DNA of 64,000 nt from Flavicella sediminum (GTDB lineage Bacteria > Bacteroidota > Bacteroidia > Flavobacteriales > Flavobacteriaceae), in contig NZ_VDET01000008.1 in NCBI RefSeq assembly GCF_006381105.1, positions 62,001 through 126,000 of the forward strand. The letters run 5' to 3'. The notes beneath the pieces were generated by a model. The model was given only the letters and a program-made list of their open reading frames with translations, was not told the origin of the DNA and did no database searches. Below are positions 39,191 through 47,238 of this stretch, piece after piece (the stretch's first letter is position 1; every line of letters begins with the position of its first letter). The translations under genes and the position numbers were made by a program.

Positions 39191-39673
39191 TTATGCTGCT
39201 TGTTTATGCTTGCGGCTTTTTTTGCCTTTTTCACCCTGAGGTCCTTTTCCTTTCTCACTCATTTTTCCATGACCTTTTCTACCTTCTCTATGAGATTTCA
39301 TTTTTAGCCATTTTTCAAATTGATCTTTGTTTAAGATACTTTTGATTTTCTTTTGAGCTGCAATTTTTTCATCCAACATCTTGTTCATCTTTACATAAGC
39401 TTCATCAGACGATAGTTGCTTTTTTTGAGATCTATTTGCTTTGTGTTCAGCCATTACCGCTTCTCGCTTTTGAATACCTTCCATAATTAGAGGTTTCAAT
39501 TTTTGCTGTTGCGAAGTAGAAAGATCTAATGCTAATGTCAATTTCTTAACGGCCAATCTTGATTTTTGCTCTGGAGTAAAATCCATTTTTTTAGACCCGT
39601 GTTGTTTTGGCTGCGCCATTGCCATGGTAACTGTTAATACCATTAATACTGCTGATAAAATTACTTTTTTCAT
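39191..39673 (-). CDS. Small exported Spy/CpxP-like helical protein
   Basis: Periplasmic protein of 160 aa. A signal peptide ends at AMAQ; the mature part has the LTxxQ-like arrangement (FTPEQKSRLAVKKLTLALDLSTSQQQKLKPLIMEG and LNKDQFEKWLKMKSHRE) of the Spy/CpxP group of periplasmic chaperone-like proteins, and a very basic tail (KGKGPQGEKGKKSRKHKQ). In Bacteroidetes such genes are often linked to envelope stress, but no sensor pair is adjacent here. Confidence 0.7.
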   Translation of the reverse strand: MKKVILSAVLMVLTVTMAMAQPKQHGSKKMDFTPEQKSRLAVKKLTLALDLSTSQQQKLKPLIMEGIQKREAVMAEHKANRSQKKQLSSDEAYVKMNKMLDEKIAAQKKIKSILNKDQFEKWLKMKSHREGRKGHGKMSEKGKGPQGEKGKKSRKHKQAA

Positions 39674-39800
39674 TTTTATATGTTTTTAAGATTCTACTCT
39701 AAGACCTAAGACTTATTGTTAAGTTTAAATAGCTTAACACTCTTTAACACTAAAAGGAAAAATCCTTCTTAGAACTTCTTAAAATGGGCAATAGGTTCGT

Positions 39801-42353
39801 TTAAAAAAGTCCTTTCAATAAATTTTTAGCTTTGTCTTTTAAATCACTAGAGCTGTTTTTTGTTGAATCTTTTTCTTTTGAGGTTTTGCCCAATAGTTTA
39901 TCTACTAATTTCGTTTTTTGCGTACTAACTATTTTTTGTGAAAGTGCTGAAGTTGCAGATTTTAAATCGGGTTGAACAGATGGCTTGCTTACGGCACCTC
40001 CAATATGTATAGTAAAAGGAACTTTCATCGTGTTTTGATCGGTAGCCGATAAGCTAGATAACAATCCTGAAACTTCACTTCCTAAGTATTTGGCAGGTAA
40101 ATCCATGGTTACTTTATAATCCATTTGGTTTTCAAAACTGTGCGACCCTCCTAAGGTAATTGGCATACCGTCGTAGGTCGCAATTTTAAAGGGGGTAAAA
40201 ATTACCTTTTGTTCAGCAAAATTTAATTTAGCCGCTACTTTTTTAACATCAAGTTTTGAGAAATCTATAAAAGAAAGTTTGCTTTCCATCAAGCTCATCG
40301 CTTTCGATTTCGAGGCGTCTACTTTTGTAACATCTAAATTTGCCAAAGCATCTCCTTTTAACGATTTTGTATCGGGAAAGAAATCATTGTCTAGTGCGCC
40401 ACTTAAGTTAAAATTGGTACTCATTTTTCCGTCAATGGAATTGGCAAAAGGAGCCATAGAAGCAAGTAAATCTAAAGAAGTAAATGAATTGGCAATATCA
40501 AAATCTTTGATATTTAATTTAAAATCGAAATTACTTGGTGTCGGCTGGGTATCTACTTTTCCGGTAATTGCAATAGTTCCACCCAACATATTGGCTTTGG
40601 TGTTTTCAAAAATAGCCTTTTGATCTTTAATTTTCAATACACCTGTTAATTGCGACAGTACAAGGTTGTCGTACAAAACCTCCTGTGCTTTTACATTGAT
40701 AACAGCATCAATTTTTGCCGGTATTTTTATTGCTTCCGAAGTAGTCGCAATTTGTAGTGAGTCTTTTTGAGATGCAACAGTGGTCGTGTCAGCTGCAGTT
40801 AGCAGGTCGCTAATTTTAAGTTTTTTTGATGATAAATTGAAATTACCTTTTAAATCGTTGTCGCTAAAAATGTAGCCATATAAATTGTCAATACGCCCGT
40901 TTATGGACAAATCACTATCACCTGTTTTGGCTTCAAATTTTGTGAGTTTAAAAGATTTAGAATCGAAGACCAATTCTGAAGTCGCAATGGCAATTTCATG
41001 AGGCAAGAGCTCTGTTTTTGTTGTGAAGTTTTTTATGCGAATAACACCGCTGTTTTTTATTTCTTGGTATTTGTTTTTATCAATGGCTTCCATATTAAAT
41101 GCCGTTTGCAATTGGGCGCTTATGGTTCCATGGAGTTCCTGCTCTAAAGCAACCGGATAGGCTTTTGATAGATTGTCAAGGTTGACAACACCTTCTAATT
41201 TGGCAGTAACCGTTGGGTTGCTTGTTAAATTGGTTATGATGCTAGATGCTTTAAAAACATCTTTGTCAATTTGAAAACCAAAATCTTTGATGTTTACTTT
41301 GATATCTTCCTCTTTACCCGTGGTATTTATAATACTTGTTATAATGGTAATATTGCTGACAGATTTAGGTAAATCAGGGTATTGGAATGAAGCATTTTTA
41401 GAGTCGATATGAATGTCGAATTTAGGAATTTCGGTTTCCGCATATTGTCCATGTATTCTTCCTTCTAAATTTAAGCCTCCACTCGCTTTTACATCTTTAA
41501 AATTCGAAGCATAGGCTGAAGGAACTAACGATAATAAACTTTTGAACTGAGATTCTTTTGCAGCTATTTTTAAGTCCATAAGAATCCCGGCATCATTGGG
41601 TTGAATAAATCCGTCAAAGGAAATATTTAAATCGTTTAAATGGGCTAGGTTTTCTTTAAAGTCTACTTTAAGTGAGTTTAAATCGATGGCCAATACGGCA
41701 TTCCAATTGATAGTAACTTTATTTAGATAGGGAATTTCTCCCATAGAAAAGGTAAAGGATTCTAAAGTTGAATTTGTATTTAACAACATCGAGTTATCGA
41801 TGTATTTTCCAGTACCGGTATGATTTAGGTTTTTTAGTACGACACTCATGTCGCTACTGTCATCTTTGTACAAAAAGTCAATATTACTCAGACTGTAGTT
41901 TTCAATTTCTAAAGAAAAATTAGACGATTCGTTGCTTGTTTCTTCAACAGTAGCCCCAGTGTCTTTTACAATATTATAATTTACCGCACCTTCCTTGTTG
42001 GTAAGAATGGCAATTTGTGCGTTTGAAATACTAATATTTTTGACTTTAGGTTGTTGTGAAATTAAATCTGAAAGATTTGTTTCTAGTAATATGGTTTCGC
42101 TTGAAAATAGGGGAGTCTCATCAAAAGGAGCTTTCGGAACAATTGAAAAATCTGATAGGATAATAGTTGCACTTGGAAAATTTTTAAGTAAGCTTATACT
42201 AAAACTATCAAAAGAAACATCTGCAGTTAGTGTATTCTTAATTTCCTTGGTAATGATTTCTTCAATTTGACTTTTGAATAAAAATGGAATAGTTATTAAT
42301 AAGACAATAATGCTTAGAAATACAATGGTAATGATTTTGATCGCTTTTTTCAT
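39801..42353 (-). CDS. AsmA-like protein
   Basis: Large envelope protein of 850 aa with one N-terminal membrane helix (residues about 5-25) and a long beta-rich periplasmic part. The N-terminal AsmA domain and the C-terminal AsmA_2-like repeats (LTGVLKIKDQKAIFENTKANMLGGTIAITGKV; GDALANLDVTKVDASKSKAMSLMESKLSFIDF; FKIATYDGMPITLGGSHSFENQMDYKVTMDLP) are those of the AsmA/TamB-type bridge proteins implicated in lipid transport to the outer membrane. The frame begins at 42374, but the ATG at 42353 (MKKAIK) precedes the helix and is preferred. Confidence 0.87.
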   Translation of the reverse strand: MKKAIKIITIVFLSIIVLLITIPFLFKSQIEEIITKEIKNTLTADVSFDSFSISLLKNFPSATIILSDFSIVPKAPFDETPLFSSETILLETNLSDLISQQPKVKNISISNAQIAILTNKEGAVNYNIVKDTGATVEETSNESSNFSLEIENYSLSNIDFLYKDDSSDMSVVLKNLNHTGTGKYIDNSMLLNTNSTLESFTFSMGEIPYLNKVTINWNAVLAIDLNSLKVDFKENLAHLNDLNISFDGFIQPNDAGILMDLKIAAKESQFKSLLSLVPSAYASNFKDVKASGGLNLEGRIHGQYAETEIPKFDIHIDSKNASFQYPDLPKSVSNITIITSIINTTGKEEDIKVNIKDFGFQIDKDVFKASSIITNLTSNPTVTAKLEGVVNLDNLSKAYPVALEQELHGTISAQLQTAFNMEAIDKNKYQEIKNSGVIRIKNFTTKTELLPHEIAIATSELVFDSKSFKLTKFEAKTGDSDLSINGRIDNLYGYIFSDNDLKGNFNLSSKKLKISDLLTAADTTTVASQKDSLQIATTSEAIKIPAKIDAVINVKAQEVLYDNLVLSQLTGVLKIKDQKAIFENTKANMLGGTIAITGKVDTQPTPSNFDFKLNIKDFDIANSFTSLDLLASMAPFANSIDGKMSTNFNLSGALDNDFFPDTKSLKGDALANLDVTKVDASKSKAMSLMESKLSFIDFSKLDVKKVAAKLNFAEQKVIFTPFKIATYDGMPITLGGSHSFENQMDYKVTMDLPAKYLGSEVSGLLSSLSATDQNTMKVPFTIHIGGAVSKPSVQPDLKSATSALSQKIVSTQKTKLVDKLLGKTSKEKDSTKNSSSDLKDKAKNLLKGLF

Positions 42354-42444
42354 TCTGATACGTTTTACCAACAAAAATACAATCTATAAATATCTTTTTA
42401 TTTTTTTTCTTGTTAAATATGAATAAAAAAGAGGAAGCTTTGGA

Positions 42445-42528
42445 GCAAAAAAAACCCACTCTACGAATAGAGTGGGAAAATTGCTATGAAAAAGAAGTTG
42501 GTGCATAACACCAACTTGGTCAAAAGTA
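42445..42528 (-). ncRNA. Candidate small RNA or structured leader upstream of the AsmA-like gene
   Basis: On the minus strand TACTTTTG (42521-42528), a perfect -7 box, is followed 3 nt later by a 9-bp hairpin (42495-42503 with 42509-42517), an unpaired U-rich stretch, and a terminator hairpin CCCACTCT/AGAGTGGG (42455-42476) ending in eight T. The whole would be about 72 nt. The -33 element is poor. Alternatively it is an attenuator in the leader of the AsmA-like gene, whose ATG is 92 nt downstream. No coding frame fits. Confidence 0.5.
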
Positions 42529-42625
42529 ATAAAAAATTGTAATGTACCGTTATAAAACAATGTTTTTTTATGATAAAAACGTGTTTTGTAAAAGTATGTT
42601 TATAAAATAACGCAATTTTAGAACT

Positions 42626-42676
42626 TTAGTGAATGGTTTATTGTGGTTAGTGAATGGTAAAGATTCTTTAGTGAAT
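42626..42676. promoter_or_regulatory. Three 9-bp direct repeats with exact 21-bp period
   Basis: TTAGTGAAT occurs at 42626-42634, 42647-42655 and 42668-42676; the first two extend to TTAGTGAATGGT. A period of 21 bp puts the repeats on the same face of the helix. Nine-bp direct repeats separated by 12 bp are the pattern bound by LytTR-family response regulators (for example AgrA), so this is a likely operator. On the minus strand a promoter-like TACTTTTA follows about 40 nt downstream, reading towards the small-RNA/AsmA region. Confidence 0.55.
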
Positions 42677-42984
42677 AACTTTTTGTAAAAAAATCATTTT
42701 TTTTAAAGAGGCCAACAACTGTGTTATTAGGAGTGTTTTTTGAAGTATCTAAATTTTTATTTGAAATCGATTAAAAATGGGCAGTATTTCGAAAATTATA
42801 AGGAGGTGAAAATGGACTATTATTCAATTTAGTTCTCCTTTTTAGAAGTGATGAGAGGTGTATTTATAGGAGTGACTACTTTTCGAGACTAAATATTTGG
42901 AAAAATCCGTGGTTTAATTTTTCGTAGGAAATGAATAAGATATCCTCCTTACTTTCAATTTTAGAGTGTTTTTATAAAACAAAA

Positions 42985-43020
42985 AAAGGAACCCCTTTTG
43001 AGGATTCCTTTCTATTATAT
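42985..43020 (-). terminator. Original lysS terminator, now beside the displaced lysS tail
   Basis: On the minus strand a stem of AAAGGAATCC with its partner GGGGTTCCTTT, six-nt loop, ends in a T-run, about 16 nt after the stop of the displaced lysS 3' fragment. Confidence 0.75.
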
Positions 43021-43035
43021 TTTTGTGAATTGAGT

Positions 43036-43266
43036 TTAAGCCAACTCCACAAATAAACCTTCTTCTGTTTTATTAACAGATGCCAAATTATTTTTTGTTA
43101 ATCCTTTTATGGTTTTATCCCATTTTTTATTTGATAATCCTGATTGGGTTTTTAAATCAGCTAAGGCTATTTTCTCAGCTTTTGTTACAATGGCCAATAC
43201 AGATTTTTCTTCCTCGTTCAATTCTACAGAAGGAGCTTTTTTCTCAGGTCTCATTTGAGGGAAGAA
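43036..43266 (-). pseudogene. lysS: Displaced 3' end of lysS (attachment-site copy)
   Basis: A 76-codon remnant of the lysyl-tRNA synthetase C-terminus that reads QMRPEKKAPSVELNEEEK and ends GLFVELA. It aligns without gaps to the 3' end of the intact lysS (52478-52708) with about 29 mismatches in 231 bp, eight of them changing an amino acid. It is followed by a lysS-type terminator and preceded directly by island DNA. The geometry says it is the host's original tail, cut off when the element inserted. Confidence 0.9.
43247..43266 (-). repeat. Attachment-site core, distal copy
   Basis: The 20-bp sequence ggtctcatttgagggaagaa. Homology to the lysS-proximal copy stops exactly at its outer edge (43267), where island DNA begins. 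Confidence 0.8.
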
Positions 43267-43327
43267 TGAATCGTATCTCGTGAATACCCTTTGTTTACTG
43301 TTGTTTTTAAGAGTTGTGTATTGTGTC

Positions 43328-43343
43328 GTGACAAATACGTGAC
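43328..43343. repeat. Paired GTGAC repeat near the left island end, possible integrase arm site
   Basis: GTGACAAATACGTGAC: two GTGAC units 11 bp apart. It matches 14 of 16 bases, in the same orientation, with the site at 52342-52357 next to the integrase gene. Confidence 0.5.
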
Positions 43344-43376
43344 GAAAACTGTAGTTGTATCTGATATAATGTGCGA

Positions 43377-43634
43377 TTATGAAATATGTTCGGGAAATTG
43401 GTATTTCGCCTCTAAGTCTTTAATTAATTCTTTATCTTCTATTTCAAAGATTCTTTCTTGTGTGATTTCAAGTTTAGCAAAAGGATGTCCTAAGAATTCT
43501 TTATATAAAATTGTTAAAACGGTGTTTGTTGGTTTTAACTTATTACTTTTTTTATTAAAATCAGTTTTAGAATCTCCTGAAACCCATCCAGTAGGTGTAA
43601 GATGCCAATATGTATATTCATTACTTGTAGCCAT
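43377..43634 (-). CDS. Small hypothetical protein at the left island end
   Basis: Protein of 85 aa, not recognised. It opens with YTYWHLTPTGWVSGDSKTDFN and ends in a Glu/Lys-rich helical region; no signal peptide or membrane segment. The composition looks like a real soluble protein, whereas the overlapping plus-strand frame (43291-43647) is Cys/Val/Leu-rich and looks like a shadow. It is the last gene before the island border, 60 nt after the anchored protein gene. Confidence 0.55.
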   Translation of the reverse strand: MATSNEYTYWHLTPTGWVSGDSKTDFNKKSNKLKPTNTVLTILYKEFLGHPFAKLEITQERIFEIEDKELIKDLEAKYQFPEHIS

Positions 43635-43694
43635 AGTTTTTTTGTAAAAATACTTAATTATTTGCTAAACCATAATAAGGAATAAGGTTTTTCG

Positions 43695-44555
43695 TTAATG
43701 AGTTAATTTCTGTTTAATGATTTCCCCTTTCCAAGTGTTATTACCTTGGTAATATACCTCAACCCAAATATTAGCAGGATTAAGATAATTCTGATTGCAA
43801 TCAAATTCGCAATAGGTTTTAACCAAGTAACCAAAGTTACCAATGTTCTTGAGAAGGTATGGTTGATAGATACCCTGACGGATTACTTTACAGTTTTCTT
43901 TTTTGTTTATCGCCTTTTGAACATATTGTAGGGCTACATCATATGCCTCTTTTCTCCAATGTTCTGAGGATTCAAATTCTCCTGATGTAGGTTCCTTACT
44001 TTTGTTATTATTAGGTTCAGGTATTTGATTGGTTTTATACTTGTCTAGTATTTTATTATCTATTTTTCTTATTCCTTTATATATAATCTCTGCACCATCT
44101 TCTAGTGTGTATATAATATTACCGTCTTTTCTAATTGTTACCTTTTTGAAGTATGGTTCGTTTAGATTGAATACTGTACTTGACCCATCAATGATTTTTT
44201 TAGGGATATTATATTCATCTATTTTAAAAGGAAGAGTAAGTGTATTTTCATTTTGATAGTTTATGATTACTAAGGTTATGATTTTCTTTTGTAAATCGAA
44301 AGAATGAAAACTTTTCTTTTCTACTTCAAATATAGTGTCTATCTGATAGGATTTGTTTTTGTTCCTTTTTAATTCATCATATCTGTTACTACTATATGAA
44401 TATACTAAAGAGTTATCTTCTTTTTGTGTAGGATTTTCTTTTTTAGGTCTAGATTCTTCTTTTGGTTCTTCTCTTTCGTTTGATTGGTAATTCTTAAATC
44501 CTAATACACCAATGATACCAATCAACCCTAGTATAATTATGTTTTTATTCTTCAT
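43695..44555 (-). CDS. Membrane-anchored hypothetical protein
   Basis: Protein of 286 aa, not recognised. The N-terminus is a single helix (NIIILGLIGIIGVLGF, residues about 5-20) with basic residues before it, probably an inner-membrane anchor. A charged linker (residues 24-48, Glu/Lys/Pro-rich) leads to a beta-rich middle part and a C-terminal domain with three cysteines (KENCKVIRQG, KTYCEFDCNQN) and SEHWRKEAYDVALQYVQKAI. The domain must lie outside the cytosol if the N-in topology holds. The gene follows the hairpin region; a link to the nuclease operon is possible but not shown. Confidence 0.65.
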   Translation of the reverse strand: MKNKNIIILGLIGIIGVLGFKNYQSNEREEPKEESRPKKENPTQKEDNSLVYSYSSNRYDELKRNKNKSYQIDTIFEVEKKSFHSFDLQKKIITLVIINYQNENTLTLPFKIDEYNIPKKIIDGSSTVFNLNEPYFKKVTIRKDGNIIYTLEDGAEIIYKGIRKIDNKILDKYKTNQIPEPNNNKSKEPTSGEFESSEHWRKEAYDVALQYVQKAINKKENCKVIRQGIYQPYLLKNIGNFGYLVKTYCEFDCNQNYLNPANIWVEVYYQGNNTWKGEIIKQKLTH

Positions 44556-44760
44556 AGTGATAGGGATTTTAAGTTGATTGATACCCTACGACTTGAATCT
44601 TCAAGTATAGGTCTTATAAAGGTTTGAGTGAATCTGTTTTCAAGAGGTTGTCTTGTTTGGAATAGTGTTTTACCTATTGAATAGATAAAAGTTGACTTCA
44701 TCATAATTAGTGTGTTTCTAATGACAACCTAGTACCAAGATTGAAAGGTTATAAAATGAA
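44556..44760. other. Non-coding stretch with a small hairpin upstream of the anchored protein
   Basis: This is the left part of a 502-nt gene-free stretch. A hairpin with arms ACTTGA/TCAAGT and outer CCTA/TAGG lies near 44584-44611, 30-55 nt before the start codon at 44555 and so in its likely leader. No promoter of the standard type was found. Confidence 0.4.
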
Positions 44761-44927
44761 TAAGGCATGGTACCATAGCCCACTCTTGGACGAGGTACTG
44801 GTATACCTATCAAGTAAAGTGAACTAAGCCCATGCCCATAAGAGACACGGGCATTAGTTCATCCTTTTCCTACTTGATTGTTAAAAATTACCAGTTTTTG
44901 TCCAAGTTATTAGATGACTAATGCCTT
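44761..44927. ncRNA. Large nested hairpin: candidate structured RNA or replication/packaging signal
   Basis: Six helices nest in perfect order: AAGGCAT 44762-44768 with 44921-44927; CTTGGAC 44785-44791 with 44900-44906; ACTGGTA 44797-44803 with 44889-44895; ATCAAGTA 44809-44816 with 44871-44878; TGAACTAA 44820-44827 with 44854-44861; TGCCC 44833-44837 with 44849-44853, closing on an 11-nt loop. That gives 42 base pairs in 167 nt, separated by internal loops. It is more GC-rich than the region around it. No reading frame and no T-run terminator are present, so the transcribed strand is not clear. It lies between the cargo operon and the anchored protein gene. Alternatives: a regulatory ncRNA of the cargo system, or a single-strand origin/packaging hairpin of the Rep element. 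Confidence 0.65.
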
Positions 44928-45057
44928 TCGGTTATTATATGTAAAGAACTTTATTTTCCTATATGTTGTTTGTTTTAGTGATGTTCAAATATATGGGAAT
45001 TTTGTTAATCCCTGATTGTGTTTTGTTAAATCTATTTTATTCCATCCTTAGTTTAGA
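44928..45057. other. Non-coding stretch after the cargo operon
   Basis: AT-rich sequence between the hairpin and the stop of the NdpA-like gene. I see no terminator or reading frame in it. Confidence 0.4.
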
Positions 45058-46101
45058 CTAACTTTCGTCCTTGTAATATATTTTGTAAAATTTTCGTCCG
45101 TCTTTTTCTATTCCTTGTTCTATTAAGTCTTTATCACCATGGATATAGATATGAAAATTTTTATCTAGTTTTAGAACTTTTTTAAAAGCTCTAATTTGTT
45201 TTTTTACAGCTTGTGAAGATATATCGAAATTATCAGAAAGGATTATATCATTAGTGTTCCTATAAGAATTATCAAAACCTTGGAAGGATTCAATTAATTC
45301 TTTGTTTTGGAAAACCGTTTTTTCAAATTCATTTTTTTCAAATTTATCATTCGTTTTAAAATATTCAACAGAACGATTTAATAAGTCAATTTGTTCTGCT
45401 TTTGTTACTTCAAAATCCTCTGTCATCTGCTTTGTAACAAATTGTTTAGTAATCCCTAAGAATTGATTCGTTTGATGAAATTCATTCTTTACAGGCTCAA
45501 CACCTAAGAAGTCATCTTTCCAATATTGTGCTTCAATATTACGATTAGTGTTATCAATAATAGAAAGAATAAAACCAGTTTCTTTTTGAGTATTAAAAAT
45601 TAACACTCCTTTATCTAATTTATTAATGTTAATTCCTTTTCGAGATTCTATTTCAAATCCGTCTATGATTGGTTCAACCTCTAAAAAAGTGTCTTTATTT
45701 TCAGATTTGAATAAACCTATACCATCAAGAATTTCACCATCTAAAACACAGTTTTTAAAATAAACCAAATAAAATTCTCCACCTTTAATTTTAGGATGTG
45801 TACTTTGGTTGTATAAATGTCGAGCGATATTAGATGATTGCTCTATAAGTAAACTAGGGTCTGTGAAAATTTTTGAAGTATAAGAATATGTTTCGTTATA
45901 AGATAATTCTGTATCGTGATAAAAACGATATAGTTCAGCAGATTTGAATTGAGATAAAAAATAATGGGATAGAAGTAGAGTTGTTTCTTTATCAAGAATT
46001 ACCTCTTTTTTTGAAATCACAAAATTTTCATCTGCAACTTTATTCCCAACTTTGTGAACAACAAGCTTCTCAATAGAGGCTTCAATAAAATTAATGGACA
46101 T
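45058..46101 (-). CDS. NdpA/YejK-like nucleoid-associated protein, third gene of the cargo operon
   Basis: Cytosolic protein of 347 aa that fits the 37-kDa nucleoid-associated protein family (NdpA/YejK). Supporting stretches: IEKLVVHKVGNKVADENFVISKKEV at the start, IARHLYNQSTHPKIKGGEFYLVYF, GIGLFKSENKDTFLEV, GININKLDKGVLIFN and SVEYFKTNDKF in the middle, and a C-terminal FHIYIHGDKDLIEQGIEKDGRKFYKIYY. Family members bind DNA. It starts 2 nt after the GAPS4b-like gene stops, so it is co-translated with it. Placed downstream of a nuclease it may be a DNA-bound sensor, a specificity factor or a protector (inference). Family call is from memory. Confidence 0.75.
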   Translation of the reverse strand: MSINFIEASIEKLVVHKVGNKVADENFVISKKEVILDKETTLLLSHYFLSQFKSAELYRFYHDTELSYNETYSYTSKIFTDPSLLIEQSSNIARHLYNQSTHPKIKGGEFYLVYFKNCVLDGEILDGIGLFKSENKDTFLEVEPIIDGFEIESRKGININKLDKGVLIFNTQKETGFILSIIDNTNRNIEAQYWKDDFLGVEPVKNEFHQTNQFLGITKQFVTKQMTEDFEVTKAEQIDLLNRSVEYFKTNDKFEKNEFEKTVFQNKELIESFQGFDNSYRNTNDIILSDNFDISSQAVKKQIRAFKKVLKLDKNFHIYIHGDKDLIEQGIEKDGRKFYKIYYKDES

Positions 46102-46103
46102 AT

Positions 46104-47228
46104 TTAAGAATTCTTAAGTTTATAATCTAAAAAATTATTGTAAACTGTAGATTTTTGTTTATCCATTTCAGACAATAATTTGTGTTTCAGCTTTATTTTA
46201 GCTCTAGTATCTAAAGAGTTATTGGGTTTAAAAGATGAAATGTTTAATTCAAATTCAGACTTCCCACCTTTTTTAGTATAATCAGGAAACCCGAAATCTA
46301 TTGTGAAAGTCCCTGTTTGTCCCTTAAAGTCATAAGAGTAAACAGAGTCTATACTCCATATGATTAAGTGTTTATGATAACTACTGTCCTTTATAAACTC
46401 TTTTTTATCAAGTGATTTACCAGATAAAAGGATTTTATTGAGTTTTTCCATCCATTTTATTTTATCAGGTAAAACAGTGTCTTCAGGTTTAATCGAAAAT
46501 TCTTTTATATCCTGAAAATCAAAATAATCTGAATCTAAACTACTTGTTAACCTAAAGAAAAATATAAAACGTTCTTCATTCGTAAAATCATTAAAGAAAA
46601 TTTTTCTAGGTTCTTCTTTTTGGGCAACTATATTTTTTTCTTTATATTTTTTGATTTGTTGTTTTACTACAAATTCAGCAAGTTCTTTAGTCTCAGGGGC
46701 TGTATGTGATATTATGATTCTTCCCGTTCCAGTCTCATCTTTAATAATCTCAATTTTTGCTTCAAATAAATTAGTTTGTTCATACCAAGATTTGTTTATG
46801 TCATTTCTTTTAATACTAAATTGAGCCCTAAGATGATTGATGTTTGATTCAACCGGTGAAAACCTAATGGGTTGTTCTAATGAACAAGTAGGTAGGTTTA
46901 TTTTTAAAAAATTCTCTACTTCTACTGACATCATATCAGGTACGAATATTTTGGAGTTTTGAACCCAGTTTATGTCACTAGAATTAACTTTAGGGTTATC
47001 TTCTCGTGTAGAAAAAGCTTCTCTTATTTTATCAAACTCGCTTGGAGATAACAATAACGTTTGGAGTAACGGGACCGTGAATTCCTTATCAGAATTTAAT
47101 GCAAAGATTCCTCTCTCTTTTAAAATCCTATTCAATTCTGCTGAAGTTATATACTTTTGATTTACAAACCCTCTTAAATATTCTCCGAAGGGAATTATTT
47201 TTTTTATGTCTTTATGTTCTGAATTCAT
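46104..47228 (-). CDS. GAPS4b-like partner protein of the nuclease
   Basis: Protein of 374 aa with no signal peptide or membrane segment. The N-terminus (IIPFGEYLRGFVNQKYITSAELNRILKERGIFALNSDKE, then TVPLLQTLLLSPSEFDKI) matches what I remember of GAPS4b, the second protein of the two-gene GAPS4 anti-phage system; the helical part resembles an HTH-like fold. The rest is alpha/beta, ending SFKPNNSLDTRAKIKLKHKLLSEMDKQ. It starts 10 nt after the nuclease gene and ends 2 nt before the NdpA-like gene. Mechanism unknown; complex formation with the nuclease is likely. The family call is from memory and was not checked by a search. Confidence 0.65.
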   Translation of the reverse strand: MNSEHKDIKKIIPFGEYLRGFVNQKYITSAELNRILKERGIFALNSDKEFTVPLLQTLLLSPSEFDKIREAFSTREDNPKVNSSDINWVQNSKIFVPDMMSVEVENFLKINLPTCSLEQPIRFSPVESNINHLRAQFSIKRNDINKSWYEQTNLFEAKIEIIKDETGTGRIIISHTAPETKELAEFVVKQQIKKYKEKNIVAQKEEPRKIFFNDFTNEERFIFFFRLTSSLDSDYFDFQDIKEFSIKPEDTVLPDKIKWMEKLNKILLSGKSLDKKEFIKDSSYHKHLIIWSIDSVYSYDFKGQTGTFTIDFGFPDYTKKGGKSEFELNISSFKPNNSLDTRAKIKLKHKLLSEMDKQKSTVYNNFLDYKLKNS

Positions 47229-47238
47229 TTATTAGGAT

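Noticed and set aside
42626-42676. CRISPR array
   Set aside because: Three 9-bp repeats with 12-bp spacers are far too short for CRISPR, and there are no cas genes.
43080-43283. Plus-strand reading frame of 67 codons over the lysS tail
   Set aside because: It is the antisense shadow of the displaced lysS fragment and has no protein-like pattern.
43291-43647. Plus-strand reading frame of 118 codons at the left island end
   Set aside because: It overlaps the better 85-aa minus-strand gene, runs against all island genes and has a Cys/Val/Leu-rich shadow composition.
44761-44927. Integron attC site or retron RNA
   Set aside because: No integron integrase, no reverse transcriptase and no conserved attC core triplet are nearby.
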